Under the pieces are notes generated by a model that saw only the letters and a program-made list of their open reading frames with translations, was not told the origin of the DNA and did not search any database. From NCBI GenBank assembly GCA_030490835.1, contig CM059971.1:38860012-38924011 (forward strand): a stretch of 64,000 nucleotides of DNA, in the 5' to 3' direction. Positions within the stretch are counted from its first letter, which is position 1, and the number at the start of each line of letters is the position of its first letter. Origin of the DNA: Annona cherimola. Lineage: Eukaryota; Streptophyta; Magnoliopsida; Magnoliales; Annonaceae. This document shows, in pieces, positions 20,568 through 32,109 of this stretch. The translations under genes and the position numbers were made by a program.

Positions 20568-22398
20568 TGTTGGAAACACGTGTTGAAATTAATAGAAAAT
20601 TAAGCCAAGTCTATGTTTTGAAGATTAACAAATCAATTTAAGTAAGTTTTGGTTACTGACATGTTTGTGAGATGATTAAAGGATATAAAAATGAAGAAAA
20701 TGAAGCATGATAGGTCAAGTCGATTTCCAAGATGACTCAGGCATCGACTTAGGCCAAGTCGATCCCGAAGTCGACTCCAGCAACGACTTCAAGAGGCATT
20801 TTTCGTCCAGCGTTGAAATCGGGGAGCAAAGCTACCGAAGTCGTGGACGAAGTCGACTCCACATGCGACTTGGGCAAAGTTGCAGACCAAGTCGACTCCA
20901 GCATCAACTTCAGCTGACAACGCGAAATCTGAGAAGCAAAGTAGCAAACCAAGCCGACTTGACATTCGACTTGAGTGTAGTTGAAGGCCAAGTCGACTCA
21001 AACACTCGACTTGGAACAAATGAAGATCAAAACAATGCCAAAGCAAGAAAAGATGCATGGATTCATCATGTTGGATCAAGAAGACACATTTGGACATCAT
21101 CCAAGTATACAAGATTTCAAGACATGAAGCTAAAGGATTATATGCAAAGATGAATATACTGAGTTTCAAATGATACAAATCAAGGGAAGAACAATTAAGT
21201 TGAAGAAACATAAGCAAGCAAAATTATTTCAAAGAAATTTAAGTTCACTTGGCAAGCTAAGAAGGTCAAGTCGCAACCGAAGTCGACTCCTTCAGCGACT
21301 TGAGTAAAGTCCCAGTCCAAGTCGACCTAAAAGACAGACTTGGAAGTTGGAGGAATCCGAAGTCGCACCCGAAGTCGACTCCACCTGCGACTTGGGTCAA
21401 GTCTAGGACCAAGTCGACCTAGAATGAAACTTGAAGAATTTGCTGAAAGAGCGAAGTCGCACCCGAAGTCGACTCCAGCATGCGACTTGGGTCAAGTCTA
21501 GGACCAAGTCGACCTAGAATGAAACTTGAAGAATTTGCTTAAAGAGCGAAGTCGCACCCGAAGTCAACTCCAGCATGCGACTTGGGCGAAGTCGCACCGA
21601 AGTCGACTCCACCTGGGACTTGGGTTGTAACGGTCGGAAATTTTTCGAACGCTGGCGCATTAAATGCGTGCCACTTACTTCCAAACGTTCGAAAACCCTC
21701 ACCATTTATTTAAGGCATTCAAGATGAACGTGGAGGGAAGCTGAAAACTTCATCGATTGAGCATAACTCCCATTCCTAAGAGCATTAAGTGATCAAGCCA
21801 ACATCTAGAAGAAGAACTCTGCATTCAAACTGTCAAGAGGTGCTCGCTGAATCTTTCAAACTGCTGCACAAGTTCTTCTCTGCGCTAAACCTGCCTCTAC
21901 ACAACAGCAACATGTAGAAACCTTCTTATTATTCTTTCTTGTTGTATTGAACTTGATTTAGTTTGGGTAACTAAGATAAAGTGTAAGCAAAGTAGGGTTG
22001 TGACTGGAGTGGAACTCGTCACCTACTTGTGCTACGTGTTGTAAATGCCCCCTAAAGCTAGAATCTAGAAGAGAGCGGAGACTCTAGTTGTATATGCTCC
22101 CTAGAGCTGGAATCAAGAAGAGAGCGGATGCTCTAGTTGTATTCGCAGAATACATAATGGAACCCAAATCACAAGAGGTGTGAGCTTGAAAGAGTAGAGT
22201 AGGGAAGGTTGCCTGAACCACTATAAAATCTTGTCTATTGATTTTTATTTCTGTTCTCAGTATCATATTGCTTTCCATTTGTTTCTTTATGAAGGAGACT
22301 AAATTAATCCGGGGTAAAACTTCTGTTTAAGTTGAAAATTTTTAAATACGCAATTACCCCTCCCCTCTTGGGTAATTGCCATTAACTCGGGACCAACA
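20568..22398 (+). repeat. C-family Sirevirus LTR2, full length, shared by C1 and C2
   Basis: TGTTGGAAACACGTG at the start and GGGACCAACA at the end, 1,831 bases. The GTCGAC block runs from about 20715 to 21620. A unit of about 95 bases (GTCAAGTCTAGGACCAAGTC through GCGAAGTCGCACCCGAAGTC to GCGACTTGG) is present twice, near 21397 and 21492, but once in LTR1 and LTR3. It has C1 pol on its left and C2 primer site and gag on its right. Confidence 0.93.
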
Positions 22399-22400
22399 AG

Positions 22401-22412
22401 TGGTATCAAAGT
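22401..22412 (+). other. Primer-binding site of C2, one change
   Basis: TGGTATCAAAGT against the initiator-Met consensus TGGTATCAGAGC, two bases after LTR2. Confidence 0.85.
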
Positions 22413-22446
22413 AGGTCTTTGAGATTTAGCAAAGAGATCTTTTGAT

Positions 22447-24269
22447 ATGGCATCCCAATCTATTTCAATTCTTGCATTCGCCGAAGGCCAATCTTTTACT
22501 AGGCCACCATTGTTTGATGGGAACAATTTTGGCTATTGGAAGCTGCGTATGTGACAACTCATCATGACTAGAAATATGGACTCTTGGATTGAAATCCAAG
22601 GCGGTGTGACCTTGTCTATTGATGAAAGAGCTTCCAAATGGACCGATGAGGAAGTAAAAATTGTTAAGAGCAACGCTAAGGCCATGAATTCATTATTTTG
22701 CGCTCTTACTGCCTCTGAATATGATAAAGTATCCTTTTGCTTAACCGCCAAAGAAATATGGGATACTTTAACATCTATCTATGAAGGAACATCTCAGGTC
22801 CAAGAGACATGAAGAAATATTTTGATTGGAGAATTATAAAGTTTCAAAATATTGGATACTAAGAATATTTCTGAAATGTTTGCTAGATTCTCTAAAATTA
22901 CTAATACTTTGAAAGGTCTTGGAAAAGCTATCTTAGAATCTGAACAAGTCATGAAGATTTTAAGTACGCTACCCGAATCATGGACTCCAAAGATTACTAC
23001 GATCGAAGAAGCCAAGGACCTAAACACGTTGAAGTTAGAAGATCTTATTAGCTCGTTAATGTCACATGAGCTAATCAAGAAAAGAAATGAATATCACCAC
23101 AAAGGAAAAAGAGTCATCGCCTTGAAAGCTGCACAAGATTCGGATGACACCACCTCGTCATCACAAAATGACGACGAAATCGCCTTACTTACAAAACGAT
23201 TAAGAAAATTTGTAAGGAAAGGTAGAAATTTCAGAAATTTTAAAAAAAAATCCTAAAGACGAAAATAAAAAAAACAACAAAATGTTACGTGTGTGGTGGT
23301 TCGGGGCATATGCAAGCCCAATGCCCAACACCCAATGAGATTAAAGCAAAAAAGCAAAGAAAAGATCGAGGCGACAATAAAAAATTTGAAAGTATCAAAG
23401 GAAGAGGCATGTACGTAAATGAAGAAGAATCAACGACATGCAGCTCTTCGAGTGAAGAATGTGAAGCGGATTGCGCAAGAATCTGTTGCATGAAAAATTC
23501 CGACGTATGTTTTGCAGCAACAAAAATCTTGAAGGATCAAACTACTTCAACGAACTGCACAAGTAGTCAAGAGGTAACCTCCAAACAAAAATCCTTTTCA
23601 ATTTTTTCTTCTATAGATGAATGCCTCAAATGTGCTGAATTAGAGAAACTTCAACAAGCCTATGATTCATTATATGAGGAAATAATGAAACTAGGAAATA
23701 AGTTTACAATAAAGAAAAGATAATGTGATGCAATAATAATTGTAAATGGTAAACTTGCTGAAAAAGTTGAACAATTGAAAAATGAAAAGAATACCTTGAC
23801 AAATGAGTTAGAAAAACTCAAAAATGAAAATGAATCATTAAATGAATCGCTTGTCAAGTTTTCTAACATAGGAGAAAGTGTGAAAATATTTTTGAAGATG
23901 ACTACCCAGAGTTGTAAGAAAGGATTCAGGTATACCACATTTGAGCAAGGGAAATCTAATGTTCCAAGGAACAATACCAAACCTATTTATGCGAAACCAA
24001 AGTTAAATTATGTAATTTGGACCAAAAGACCAACTAGGGAATCAACCACCAAATGGATTTCCACTCCTAGACTACCAAGAGCTTGTAATTTTTGCAACAA
24101 GTTGGGACACAAGGTTTATCAATGCAAATTAAGAAAATTACAAAACCTTAGTGCAAAATTGGTATGGTTGCCCAAAAGTATTGTATTTATGGCTTCAAAG
24201 GAAGATCAACATAGACTCCCCTGGATAACTAACCTAAATGGACCCATAAAATGGGTACCAAAAAGATGA
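22447..24269 (+). pseudogene. Sirevirus C2 gag, broken
   Basis: Collinear with C1 gag. The ATG is that of MASQSISILAFAEGQSF. Recognisable parts are LFDGNNFGYWKLRM, IYEGTSQVQ, the first zinc knuckle CYVCGGSGHMQAQC (23283-23324), a long Lys/Glu/Asn-rich coiled-coil segment at about 23560-23930, and the second knuckle CNFCNKLGHKVYQC (24084-24125). It ends with WVPKR and TGA at 24267. Breaks: TGA after KLRM at about 22555, a TGA near 22810, a TAA near 22837, a frameshift in an A-run near 23240, and a TAA near 23720. Unlike C1 it keeps the segment rich in Asn, Lys and Pro (about 23945-24060), which C1 lost by an internal deletion near 4020. Confidence 0.88.
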
Positions 24270-24294
24270 GCTCCACTTGACTTGATTTTTGCAG

Positions 24295-27200
24295 GTTTGT
24301 CTTAGAGCTAAGGCCAATAACATATGATTTATGGATAGTGGCTGCTCAAGACATATGACTGGAGAAAAAGGATTATTCCATAAGATCAACCCATGAAATG
24401 AAGGAACAGTTGCCTTTGGAAATAATGAAAAAGGTAAAATAAAAGGTAAAGGAAATGTTTATGAAATTTCAAATGCATGTATGGAGGATGTATTATTTAT
24501 TGAAGGACTCAAGCACAATCTAATGAGTATTAGCCAGTTATGTGACAAAGGGTACAAGGTTGTGTTTGAATCATCTATACACAATGTGTTTGATGGAGAA
24601 CATATTATGTTTAGTGGAAAAAGACATAGAAATATATATTTGGCTTCACTTGACGAACTAGATGGTCAATGTCTAATGACCATTGACAATGATCCTTGGG
24701 TTTAGCACAAGGATCTTGGGCATATAAACATGTCAAACATTAAGACCCTATAGAAAAAGAATTTAGTAGATGGATTGCCAAAATTGAAATATGACAAAAA
24801 TAAAATTTGTAAGGCATGCCAACTATCAAAACAACCTAAAATGCCTTTCTCTACCAAAAAAAAGATTTTCACCACTAGGCCACTTGAATTGCTACACATG
24901 GATCTATATGGGTCATCCGATATTTTAACCATTGGTGGAAAGAAGTATGTATTCGTAATAGTTGATGATTTTTCAAGATTCACATGGGTAATTTTCTTAG
25001 CTAGTAAAGATGAAGCCTTCTCTATGTTTGCAATTTTTGTAAACTTTGTGCAAAATGAAAAATAAAGTACCATTGTGACCATTAAAATTGATCATGGTGG
25101 TGAATTTGAAAATAAACGATTCATAGAATATGTAACGAAAAAGGAATTCACCACACATTTTCTGCACCAAGAACTCCACAACAAAATGGAGTAGTTGAAA
25201 GGAAAAACAGTACTATACAAGAGATGGCTAGAACTATGCTAAATGAGAGTAAATTATCCAAGAAATTTTGGGGTGAAACTGTAAGTATAGTTTGTCATAT
25301 GTTAAACCTAGTTACTATTAGAGCAATCTTGAAAAAGACCCCATATGAGCTATGGAAAGGTAGAAAACCAAATATTTCATATTTTCATGCTTTTGGTTGC
25401 ACATGTTATGTTTTGAACAATGGTAAAACCAATTTGGAAAAACTGGATGCCAAGAGTGATGAGGCAATATTCCTTGGTTACTCATCAAATAGCAAAGCAT
25501 ATAGAGTCTTCAATAAAAGGAACCAAGTTGTAGAAGAGTCAATACATGTTGTTTTTGATGAATTCAACCGAACTTCGAGAAAGAAGGATGAATTATGTGA
25601 TGCAGATGATACATCAAAGAACTCAAAAGCAAAACAACAAGAGCATCAAGAGAAAACCGAGCTCAAGCAAGAAAATTCTACGGAGGAAAGAGTAAGTGAA
25701 GGTAATGATTCCTATAAACCTCCGACTGATCTGAAATTCAAAAACATCCATCGAATTGAGCAAGTTATTGGAAATATCTATGAAGGAGTAAAGACTAGAA
25801 GGTTAAAATAAAACATTTGTGGACAATATGCTTTTATATCAAAAATTGAACCATCAAAAATTGAACAAGCTCTTAATGATGAAAACTGGGTTATTGCAAT
25901 GCAAGAAAAGCTAAATCAATTTGAAAGAAACAATGTATGACATTTAGTTCCTAGACCCACTGATTGCACTATTATTTGCACAAAATGGGTCTTTAGGAAC
26001 AAATTAGATGAAAGTGGACTTGTGGTGAGAAACAAAGCTAGGCTTGTGGCAAAAGGATACTCACAAGAAGAAGGAATAGACTTTGAGGAATCCTATGCTC
26101 CGATTGCTAGATTAAAGGCTATTCTCATTTTGCTAGCCTTTGCATCTCACATGAACTTTAAGTTGTTTCAAATGGATATTAAAAGTGTATTTTTGAATGG
26201 GTATATAAATGAAGAGGTGTATGTTGAACAACCACCTGGATTCGAGGAGAAAGATCAATCTAAATTTTTATACAAATTAACCAAAGCATTATATGGATTA
26301 AAATAAGCTCCAAGGGCTTGGTATGAAAGATTGAGCAAATTTTTGATTGATCATGACTTCCAAAAGGGAAAGGTAGACACCACTCTATTTATCAAATATA
26401 GAGAAAAAGATATTTTGATTATTCAAATTTATGTAGATGATATTATTTTTGGTGCTACTAATGAGATCCTTTGTCGAGAATTCTCTGAGCTTATGCAGAA
26501 GGAATTTGAGATGAGTATGATGGGGGAGCTGAATTTCTTCCTTGGACTAAAAGTAAGCAACTAAGTGAAGGGATCTTCATAAACCAGTCCAAGTATGTCA
26601 AGAAAATGTTAAAGAAGTTTGGCATGGCAAACAGCAAAGGAGCAAACACGCCTATGAGCTCAACCATTAAAATTGACAAAGATGAGAAAGGTAAACCTGT
26701 TGATTTAAAGTTATATAGGAGCATGATAGGATCTTTATTATATTTACTGCCTCTAGACCCGATATACTTTTCAGTGTTTGTATGTGCTCTAGATTTTAAT
26801 CATGTCCAAAAGAATCAAATTTAGTAGCTGTAAAAAATTTTTTCAGATACTTTGTAGAAACTACCAATATAGGACATTGGTATCCAAAGGGTTCTAATTT
26901 TGATCTAATCGGCTACTCGGATGCGGATTTTGCCTGTTACAAGGTAGATAGAAAAAGCACTAGTGGAACATGTCAGTTTCTTAGGAACATGTTGGTTTCA
27001 TGGTTTTCAAGAAAACAAACTAGTGTTGCTCTATCCACCGCGGAAGCCGATTACATTGCCGCCGGGAGCTGTTGTGCCCAATTGCATTGGATGAAACAAC
27101 AACTTAGGGATTATGATATGAATTTTAAAGATATATCTATTAGATGTGATAATACTAGTGCAATATGTTTGACTAAAAATCCAGTATTGCATTCTAAGAC

Positions 27201-27372
27201 CAAACATATAGACCTAAGATATCATTTTATCAGAGAACATGTAGAAAATCATGATATTTGTTTGGAATATGTGAAAACAGAAGATCAAATTGCAGATATA
27301 TTCACCAAACCTCTAGTAAAAGAACCATTTTATAAAATTAGAAATGATATGGGGATGATTGAATTAAATTAG
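24295..27372 (+). pseudogene. Sirevirus C2 pol: protease, integrase, reverse transcriptase, RNase H (broken)
   Basis: The most complete pol of the C array. The protease core DSGCSRHMTG is near 24335, with TGA replacing the Trp just before it. The integrase zinc region has CKACQLSKQ near 24810, and the core has HMDLYG near 24896, IVDDFSRFTW and TPQQNGVVE near 25170. The C-terminal region GYSSNSKAYRVFN is near 25480. Reverse transcriptase motifs are [36 protein letters not shown] and YVDD (26430-26441). RNase H has IGYSDADFACYKVDRKS, STAEADYIAAGS and DQIADIFTKP. Stops include TAG near 24703, TAA after ..TRRLK near 25809, TGA near 25938, TAA replacing Gln in GLKQAP near 26304, and TAA near 26562. 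A one-base loss near 26747 shifts RNase H. Confidence 0.9.
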
Positions 27373-27883
27373 GAACAATAAGATAGGAGAAATGAACTTA
27401 GAAAAGTCCAAGCTGAGGGGGAGCACAGGTTCAGGGGGAGCAGCCCCCGCCATTCTCAAAGGTTCAACCCGCTCCACCACCGGATGTCCCTGAGCAGCCC
27501 ACCATCCCTATTTTTGATCAATTGACAAAAAGGGGGAGAATAGATTAGGATTTGAGCCTCAGGTTGGGCAGATTGTACATAGGTTTGCATATGAGAGGTT
27601 TCATATGAAAAGTTTGTTTACATGATCTGTTTGTTTATGTTCTGTTTTTATGAAACTGAAAATGATTGAATGAATGATGAAGTGCTTGTATGAATGATTT
27701 CAACTTGTGAATGATTGGAAATGAAATATGAAATGTTGATAATGGAATAGTATGATAATTTCAAAATGCAAAAGACCTAGTGATTATTCTAAAGATACCA
27801 AAACCAGATAAAATAGTATGTTTTAAAGACATTGAAAGGTATATACTAAAATCAGTTTTTTCAATCATCAAAAAGGAGGAGAT
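27373..27883 (+). other. C2 3' untranslated segment with multiple polypurine tracts
   Basis: Purine runs GAGGGGGAGCA and CAGGGGGAGCAG near 27415-27440, ACAAAAAGGGGGAGAATAG near 27525, and the terminal AAAAAGGAGGAGAT ending at 27883. No coding potential seen. Confidence 0.8.
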
Positions 27884-29454
27884 TGTTGGAAACACATCGA
27901 CTTAGGCCAAGTCGATCCCGAAGTCGACTCCAGCAGCGACTTCAAGAGGCATTTTTCGTCCAGCGTTGAAATCGGGGAGCAAAGCTGCCGAAGTCGCGGA
28001 CGAAGTCAACTCCGCATGCGACTTGGGCGAAGTCGCAGACCAAGTCGACTCCAGCATCAACTTCAACTGACAGCGCGAAATCTGAGAAGCAAAGTTGCAA
28101 ACCAAGTCGACCTGACATTCGACTTGAGTGTAGTTGAAGGCCAAGTCGACTCAAACACTCGACTTGGAACAAATGAAGATCAAAATAAGGCCAAAGCAAG
28201 AAAAGATGCATGGATTCATCATGTTGGATCAATAACACACATTTGGAATCATCCAAGCATTCAAGATTTCAAGACATGAAGCTAAAGGATTTTATGCAAA
28301 GATGAATGTACTGAGTTTCAAATGATACAAATCAAGGGAAGAACAATTAAGTTGAAGAAACATAAGCAAGAAAAATCATTTTAAAGAAATTTAAGTTCAC
28401 TTGGCAAGCTAAGAAGGTTAAGTCTCAACTGAAGTCGACTCCATTAGCGACTTGGGTCAAGTCCCAGTCCAAGTCGACCTAAAAGACAGACTTGGAAGTT
28501 GAAGAAATCCGAGGTCGCACCTGAAGTCGACTCCACTATGACTTGGGTCAAGTCTAGGACCAAGTCGACCTAGAATGGAACTTGAAGAATTTGCTGAAAG
28601 AGTGAAGTCGCACCCGAAGTCGACTCCAGCATGCGACTTGGGCGAAGTCGCACCGAAGTCGACTCCACCTGCGACTTGGGTCGTATCGGTCGGAAATTTT
28701 TCAAACGTTGGCGCATTAAATGCGCGCCACCTACTTCCAAACGTTCAAAAACCCTCACCATTTATTTAAGGCATTCAAGATGAACGTGGAGGGTAGCTGA
28801 AAACTTCATCGATTGAGCATAACTCCCATTCCTAAGAGCATTAAGTGATCAAGCCAACATCTAGAAGAAGAACTCTGCATTCAAACTGTCAAGAGGTGCT
28901 TGCTGAATCTTTCAGACTGCTTCACAAGTTCTTCTCCGTGCTAAACCTGCCTATACACAACAACAACGTATAGAAACCTTCTTCTTATTCTTTCTTGTTG
29001 TATTGAACTTGATTTAGTTTGGGTAACTAAGATCAAGTGTAAGCAAAGTAGGGTTGTTACTAGAGTGGAACTCGTCACCTACTTGTGCTACGTGTTGTAA
29101 ACGCCCCCTAAAGCAAGAATCTAGAAGAGAGCGGAGGCTCTAGTTGTATATGCCCCTAGAGCTGGAATCTAGAAAAGAGCGGATGCTCTAGTTGTATTCG
29201 CGGAATACATAATGGAACCCAAGTCACAAGAGGTGTGAGCTTGGAAGAGTGGAGTAGGGAAGGTTGCTCGAACCACTATAAAACCTTGTCTATTGATTTT
29301 TATTTCTGTTCTCAGTATCATATTGCTTTCCATTTGTTTCTTTATGAAGGAGACTAAATTAATCTGGGGTAAAACTTCTGTTTAAGTTGAAAATTTTTAA
29401 ATACCCAATTCACCCCTCCCCTCTTGGGTAATTGCCATTAACTCGGGACCAACA
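27884..29454 (+). repeat. C-family Sirevirus LTR3, internally deleted, shared by C2 and C3
   Basis: Begins TGTTGGAAACAC, then skips about 170 bases straight to ATCGACTTAGGCCAAGTCG. It ends GGGACCAACA. It is otherwise collinear with LTR2 apart from the extra 95-base unit, with a few percent substitutions. The perfect primer site TGGTATCAGAGC follows at 29457. Confidence 0.92.
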
Positions 29455-29456
29455 AG

Positions 29457-29468
29457 TGGTATCAGAGC
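29457..29468 (+). other. Primer-binding site of C3
   Basis: TGGTATCAGAGC, a perfect initiator-Met tRNA match two bases after LTR3. Confidence 0.9.
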
Positions 29469-29502
29469 AGGTCTTTGAGTTTTACCAAAGAGATCTTTTG
29501 AT

Positions 29503-29681
29503 ATGACATCCCAATCTACTTCCGTTCCTGCATTCGCCGAAGACCAATCTTTTACTAGGCCATCATTGTTTGATGGGAACAATTTTGGCTATTGGAAGCT
29601 ACGTATGAAAGAACTCATCATGGCTACAGATATAGACTATTAGATTACAATCCAAGATGGTATGACCTTGGATTGTAAGTA
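29503..29681 (+). pseudogene. Sirevirus C3 gag, N-terminal stub
   Basis: The ATG and following codons (MTSQSTSVPAFAEDQSF) match C1 and C2 gag. A TAG replaces Trp at 29641. After ATCCAAGATGGTATGACCTT the sequence jumps to the integrase region. The deletion corresponds to about 2.7 kb of C2 (about 22620-25290). Confidence 0.8.
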
Positions 29682-30917
29682 CAACTTATCATGTGTTAAA
29701 CCGAGTTACCTTTAGAGTAATCTTGAAAAAGACCCCATATGAGCTATGGAAAGGTAGAAAACCAAATATTTCATATTTTCATGCTTTTAGTTGCACATGT
29801 TATGTTTTGAACAATGGTAAAACCAATTTGGGAAAACTGGAGGCCAAGAGTGATGAGGCAATATTCATTGGTTACTCATCAAATAGCAAAGCATATAGAG
29901 TCTTCAATAAAAGGAACCAAGTTGTAGAAGAGTCAATACATGTTGTTTTTGATGAATTCAACCGAACTTCGAGAAAGAAGGATGAATTATGTGATGCAGA
30001 TGATACATCAAAGAACTCAAAAGCAAAACAACAAGAGCATCAAGAGAAAACCGAGCTCAAGCAAGAAAATTCTACGGAGGAAAGAGTAAGTGAAGGTAAT
30101 GATTCCTATAAACCTCCGACTGATCTGAAATTCAAAAACATCCATCGAATTGAGCAAGTTATTGGAAATATCTATGAAGGAGTAAAGACTAGAAGGTTAA
30201 AATAAAACATTTGTGGACAATATGCTTTTATATCAAAAATTGAACCATCAAAAATTGAACAAGCTCTTAATGATGAAAACTGGGTTATTGCAATGCAAGA
30301 AAAGCTAAATCAATTTGAAAGAAATAATGTATGACATTTAGTTCCTAGACCCACTGATTGCACTATTATTTGCACAAAATGGGTCTTTAGGAACAAATTA
30401 GATGAAAGTGGACTTGTGGTGAGAAACAAAGCTAGGCTTGTGGCAAAAGGATACTCACAAGAAGAAGGAATAGACTTTGAGGAATCCTATGCTCCGATTG
30501 CTAGATTAAAGGCTATTCTCATTTTGCTAGCCTTTGCATCTCACATGAACTTTAAGTTGTTTCAAATGGATATTAAAAGTGTATTTTTGAATGGGTATAT
30601 AAATGAAGAGGTGTATGTTGAACAACCACCTGGATTCGAGGAGAAAGATCAATCTAAATTTTTATACAAATTAACCAAAGCATTATATGGATTAAAATAA
30701 GCTCCAAGGGCTTGGTATGAAAGATTGAGCAAATTTTTGATTGATCATGACTTCCAAAAGGGAAAGGTAGACACCACTCTATTTATCAAATATAGAGAAA
30801 AAGATATTTTGATTATTCAAATTTATGTAGATGATATTATTTTTGGTGCTACTAATGAGATCCTTTGTCGAGAATTCTCTGAGCTTATGCGGAAAGAATT
30901 TGAGATGAGTATGATGG
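29682..30917 (+). pseudogene. Sirevirus C3 pol fragment: end of integrase and most of reverse transcriptase
   Basis: The integrase tail has KKTPYELWKGRKPNISYFHA and GYSSNSKAYRVFN. Reverse transcriptase follows through [16 protein letters not shown] and YVDD at 30834-30845. The stretch from about 29735 onward aligns to C2 at a constant offset of 4,394 bases with only a handful of substitutions. It shares the same three stops: TAA (30203 here / 25809 in C2), TGA (30332 / 25938) and TAA in place of Gln (30698 / 26304). Homology ends at ATGATGG (30917), where unrelated DNA begins. RNase H and the 3' LTR are lost. Confidence 0.9.
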
Positions 30918-31500
30918 ATAGGAATATACCTATTAACCCTGTCGATCATACTTAGGTTATGTGCAAATCAACCTTGTTTTACTTCATTGCATGGGAACAT
31001 AGTAATTCACTAAAACATAGTTAAGTTTATATGTGTTGGAAGACATATATAAATATAAATGAACCAAGATCAGTAATTCTCTACACGACTAATTAAAAAG
31101 GAACCAAGCTAGCATAGTTTTGAATCAAGGGATTCATAACTTCTATCTATTTAATCATTCCTTAGAAATCTCCATTAGTTGCCACTATTTCATTAGTCAT
31201 TTTAGTTAATGATTACTTTTGAATTTAAATTATCCAATTGATGAAAATATTTATTCAACTCGACAATTCGTAATGGGCAAGTGGAATTATTAGTTGTGCT
31301 ATGATTTAACTCTCTCTCCTCATGGGATCGATACTCTACTCATTCTTTATTACTTGATCAACACATATACTTGTATTAGAACGAATATTTTAATTAGACA
31401 TATACGCAGATCATCAATTAGCCATCACTTTAGCTCCTCGAACATTTATAAACACGCATTATCAAACATAGAAGGTATGTCCTTCTCATATAAGTTGTAA
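30918..31500. other. Unassigned decayed sequence, possible gypsy leader or LTR remnant
   Basis: A/T-rich with no ORF of note. GGGATCGATACTCTACTCAT at 31324 followed by ..CTTTATTACTTGATCAACACATATACTTG resembles, from memory, the segment before the 3' end of some plant Ty3/gypsy LTRs. It adjoins the reverse-transcriptase relic, so it may be part of the same old element. I recognise nothing firm. Confidence 0.35.
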
Positions 31501-32109
31501 ATGGGCCTTGAAATTTTAGAGAAGTTCTTAATGAATCACCAATAAAAACTGCAAATGTCTTTGACTGAGATAGATGGTAGTAATTTCTTTATTGTCTCCA
31601 TTTTGCTTTACCAAATCCAATACTTATTTTAGAGACTTTGTGACCTAAGACAATCCGCCTTAACCATAAGTGGCATTTTTCCTTGTTCAAGACAAGATTA
31701 ATCTCTTCACATTTTTTGAAGAATATTCACAAGATTATTGAGACATATATCATAAGAATTACCAAAGATAGAGAATTGGTTTATAAATACTTCAAGGAAG
31801 TCCTCCACAATATTTATAAAGATTTCCATCATAAGTTTCTGGTGCATTGCAAAGTCCGAACATCATCTACCTAAAGGCAAATGTTCCATATGGGCATGTA
31901 AATATTGTCTTCTCTTGACCCTTTTGTTAAGTATGAATTTAGTGGTAGCTCAAATATATGTCAAAGAAGCAATAATACTCCTCACCCTCAATTTATCGAG
32001 CATTTGATCGATGAAAGATGGAGAAAAGTGATCTTTTCATATTACATTATTCAATTTGTTGTATGCTTACACACTCGCCACCCAATAATTGTGCAAGTGG
32101 GAATGAGTT
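31501..32109 (-). pseudogene. Decayed Ty3/gypsy reverse-transcriptase relic
   Basis: On the minus strand, in several frames, the order of blocks matches the Athila-like reverse transcriptase at 59719-60345. There is a counterpart of DQMLEQL (plus strand TCGAGCATTTGATCGATGAA near 31999), then the FGLCNAP-like block (GGTGCATTGCAAAGTCCGAA near 31841), then the block before LGH (GACAATCCGCCTTAACCATA near 31650), then FYRRFI (near 31525). Many stops and small indels show great age. About 200 codons are represented. The FMDD catalytic box is not cleanly readable. The Tekay-like element at 32110 was inserted at its edge. Confidence 0.6.

Noticed and set aside
30918..31500. Possible host gene between the Sirevirus array and the Tekay-like element
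   Set aside because: Only short ORFs of 60-70 codons without motifs; the sequence fits a decayed retroelement leader better.
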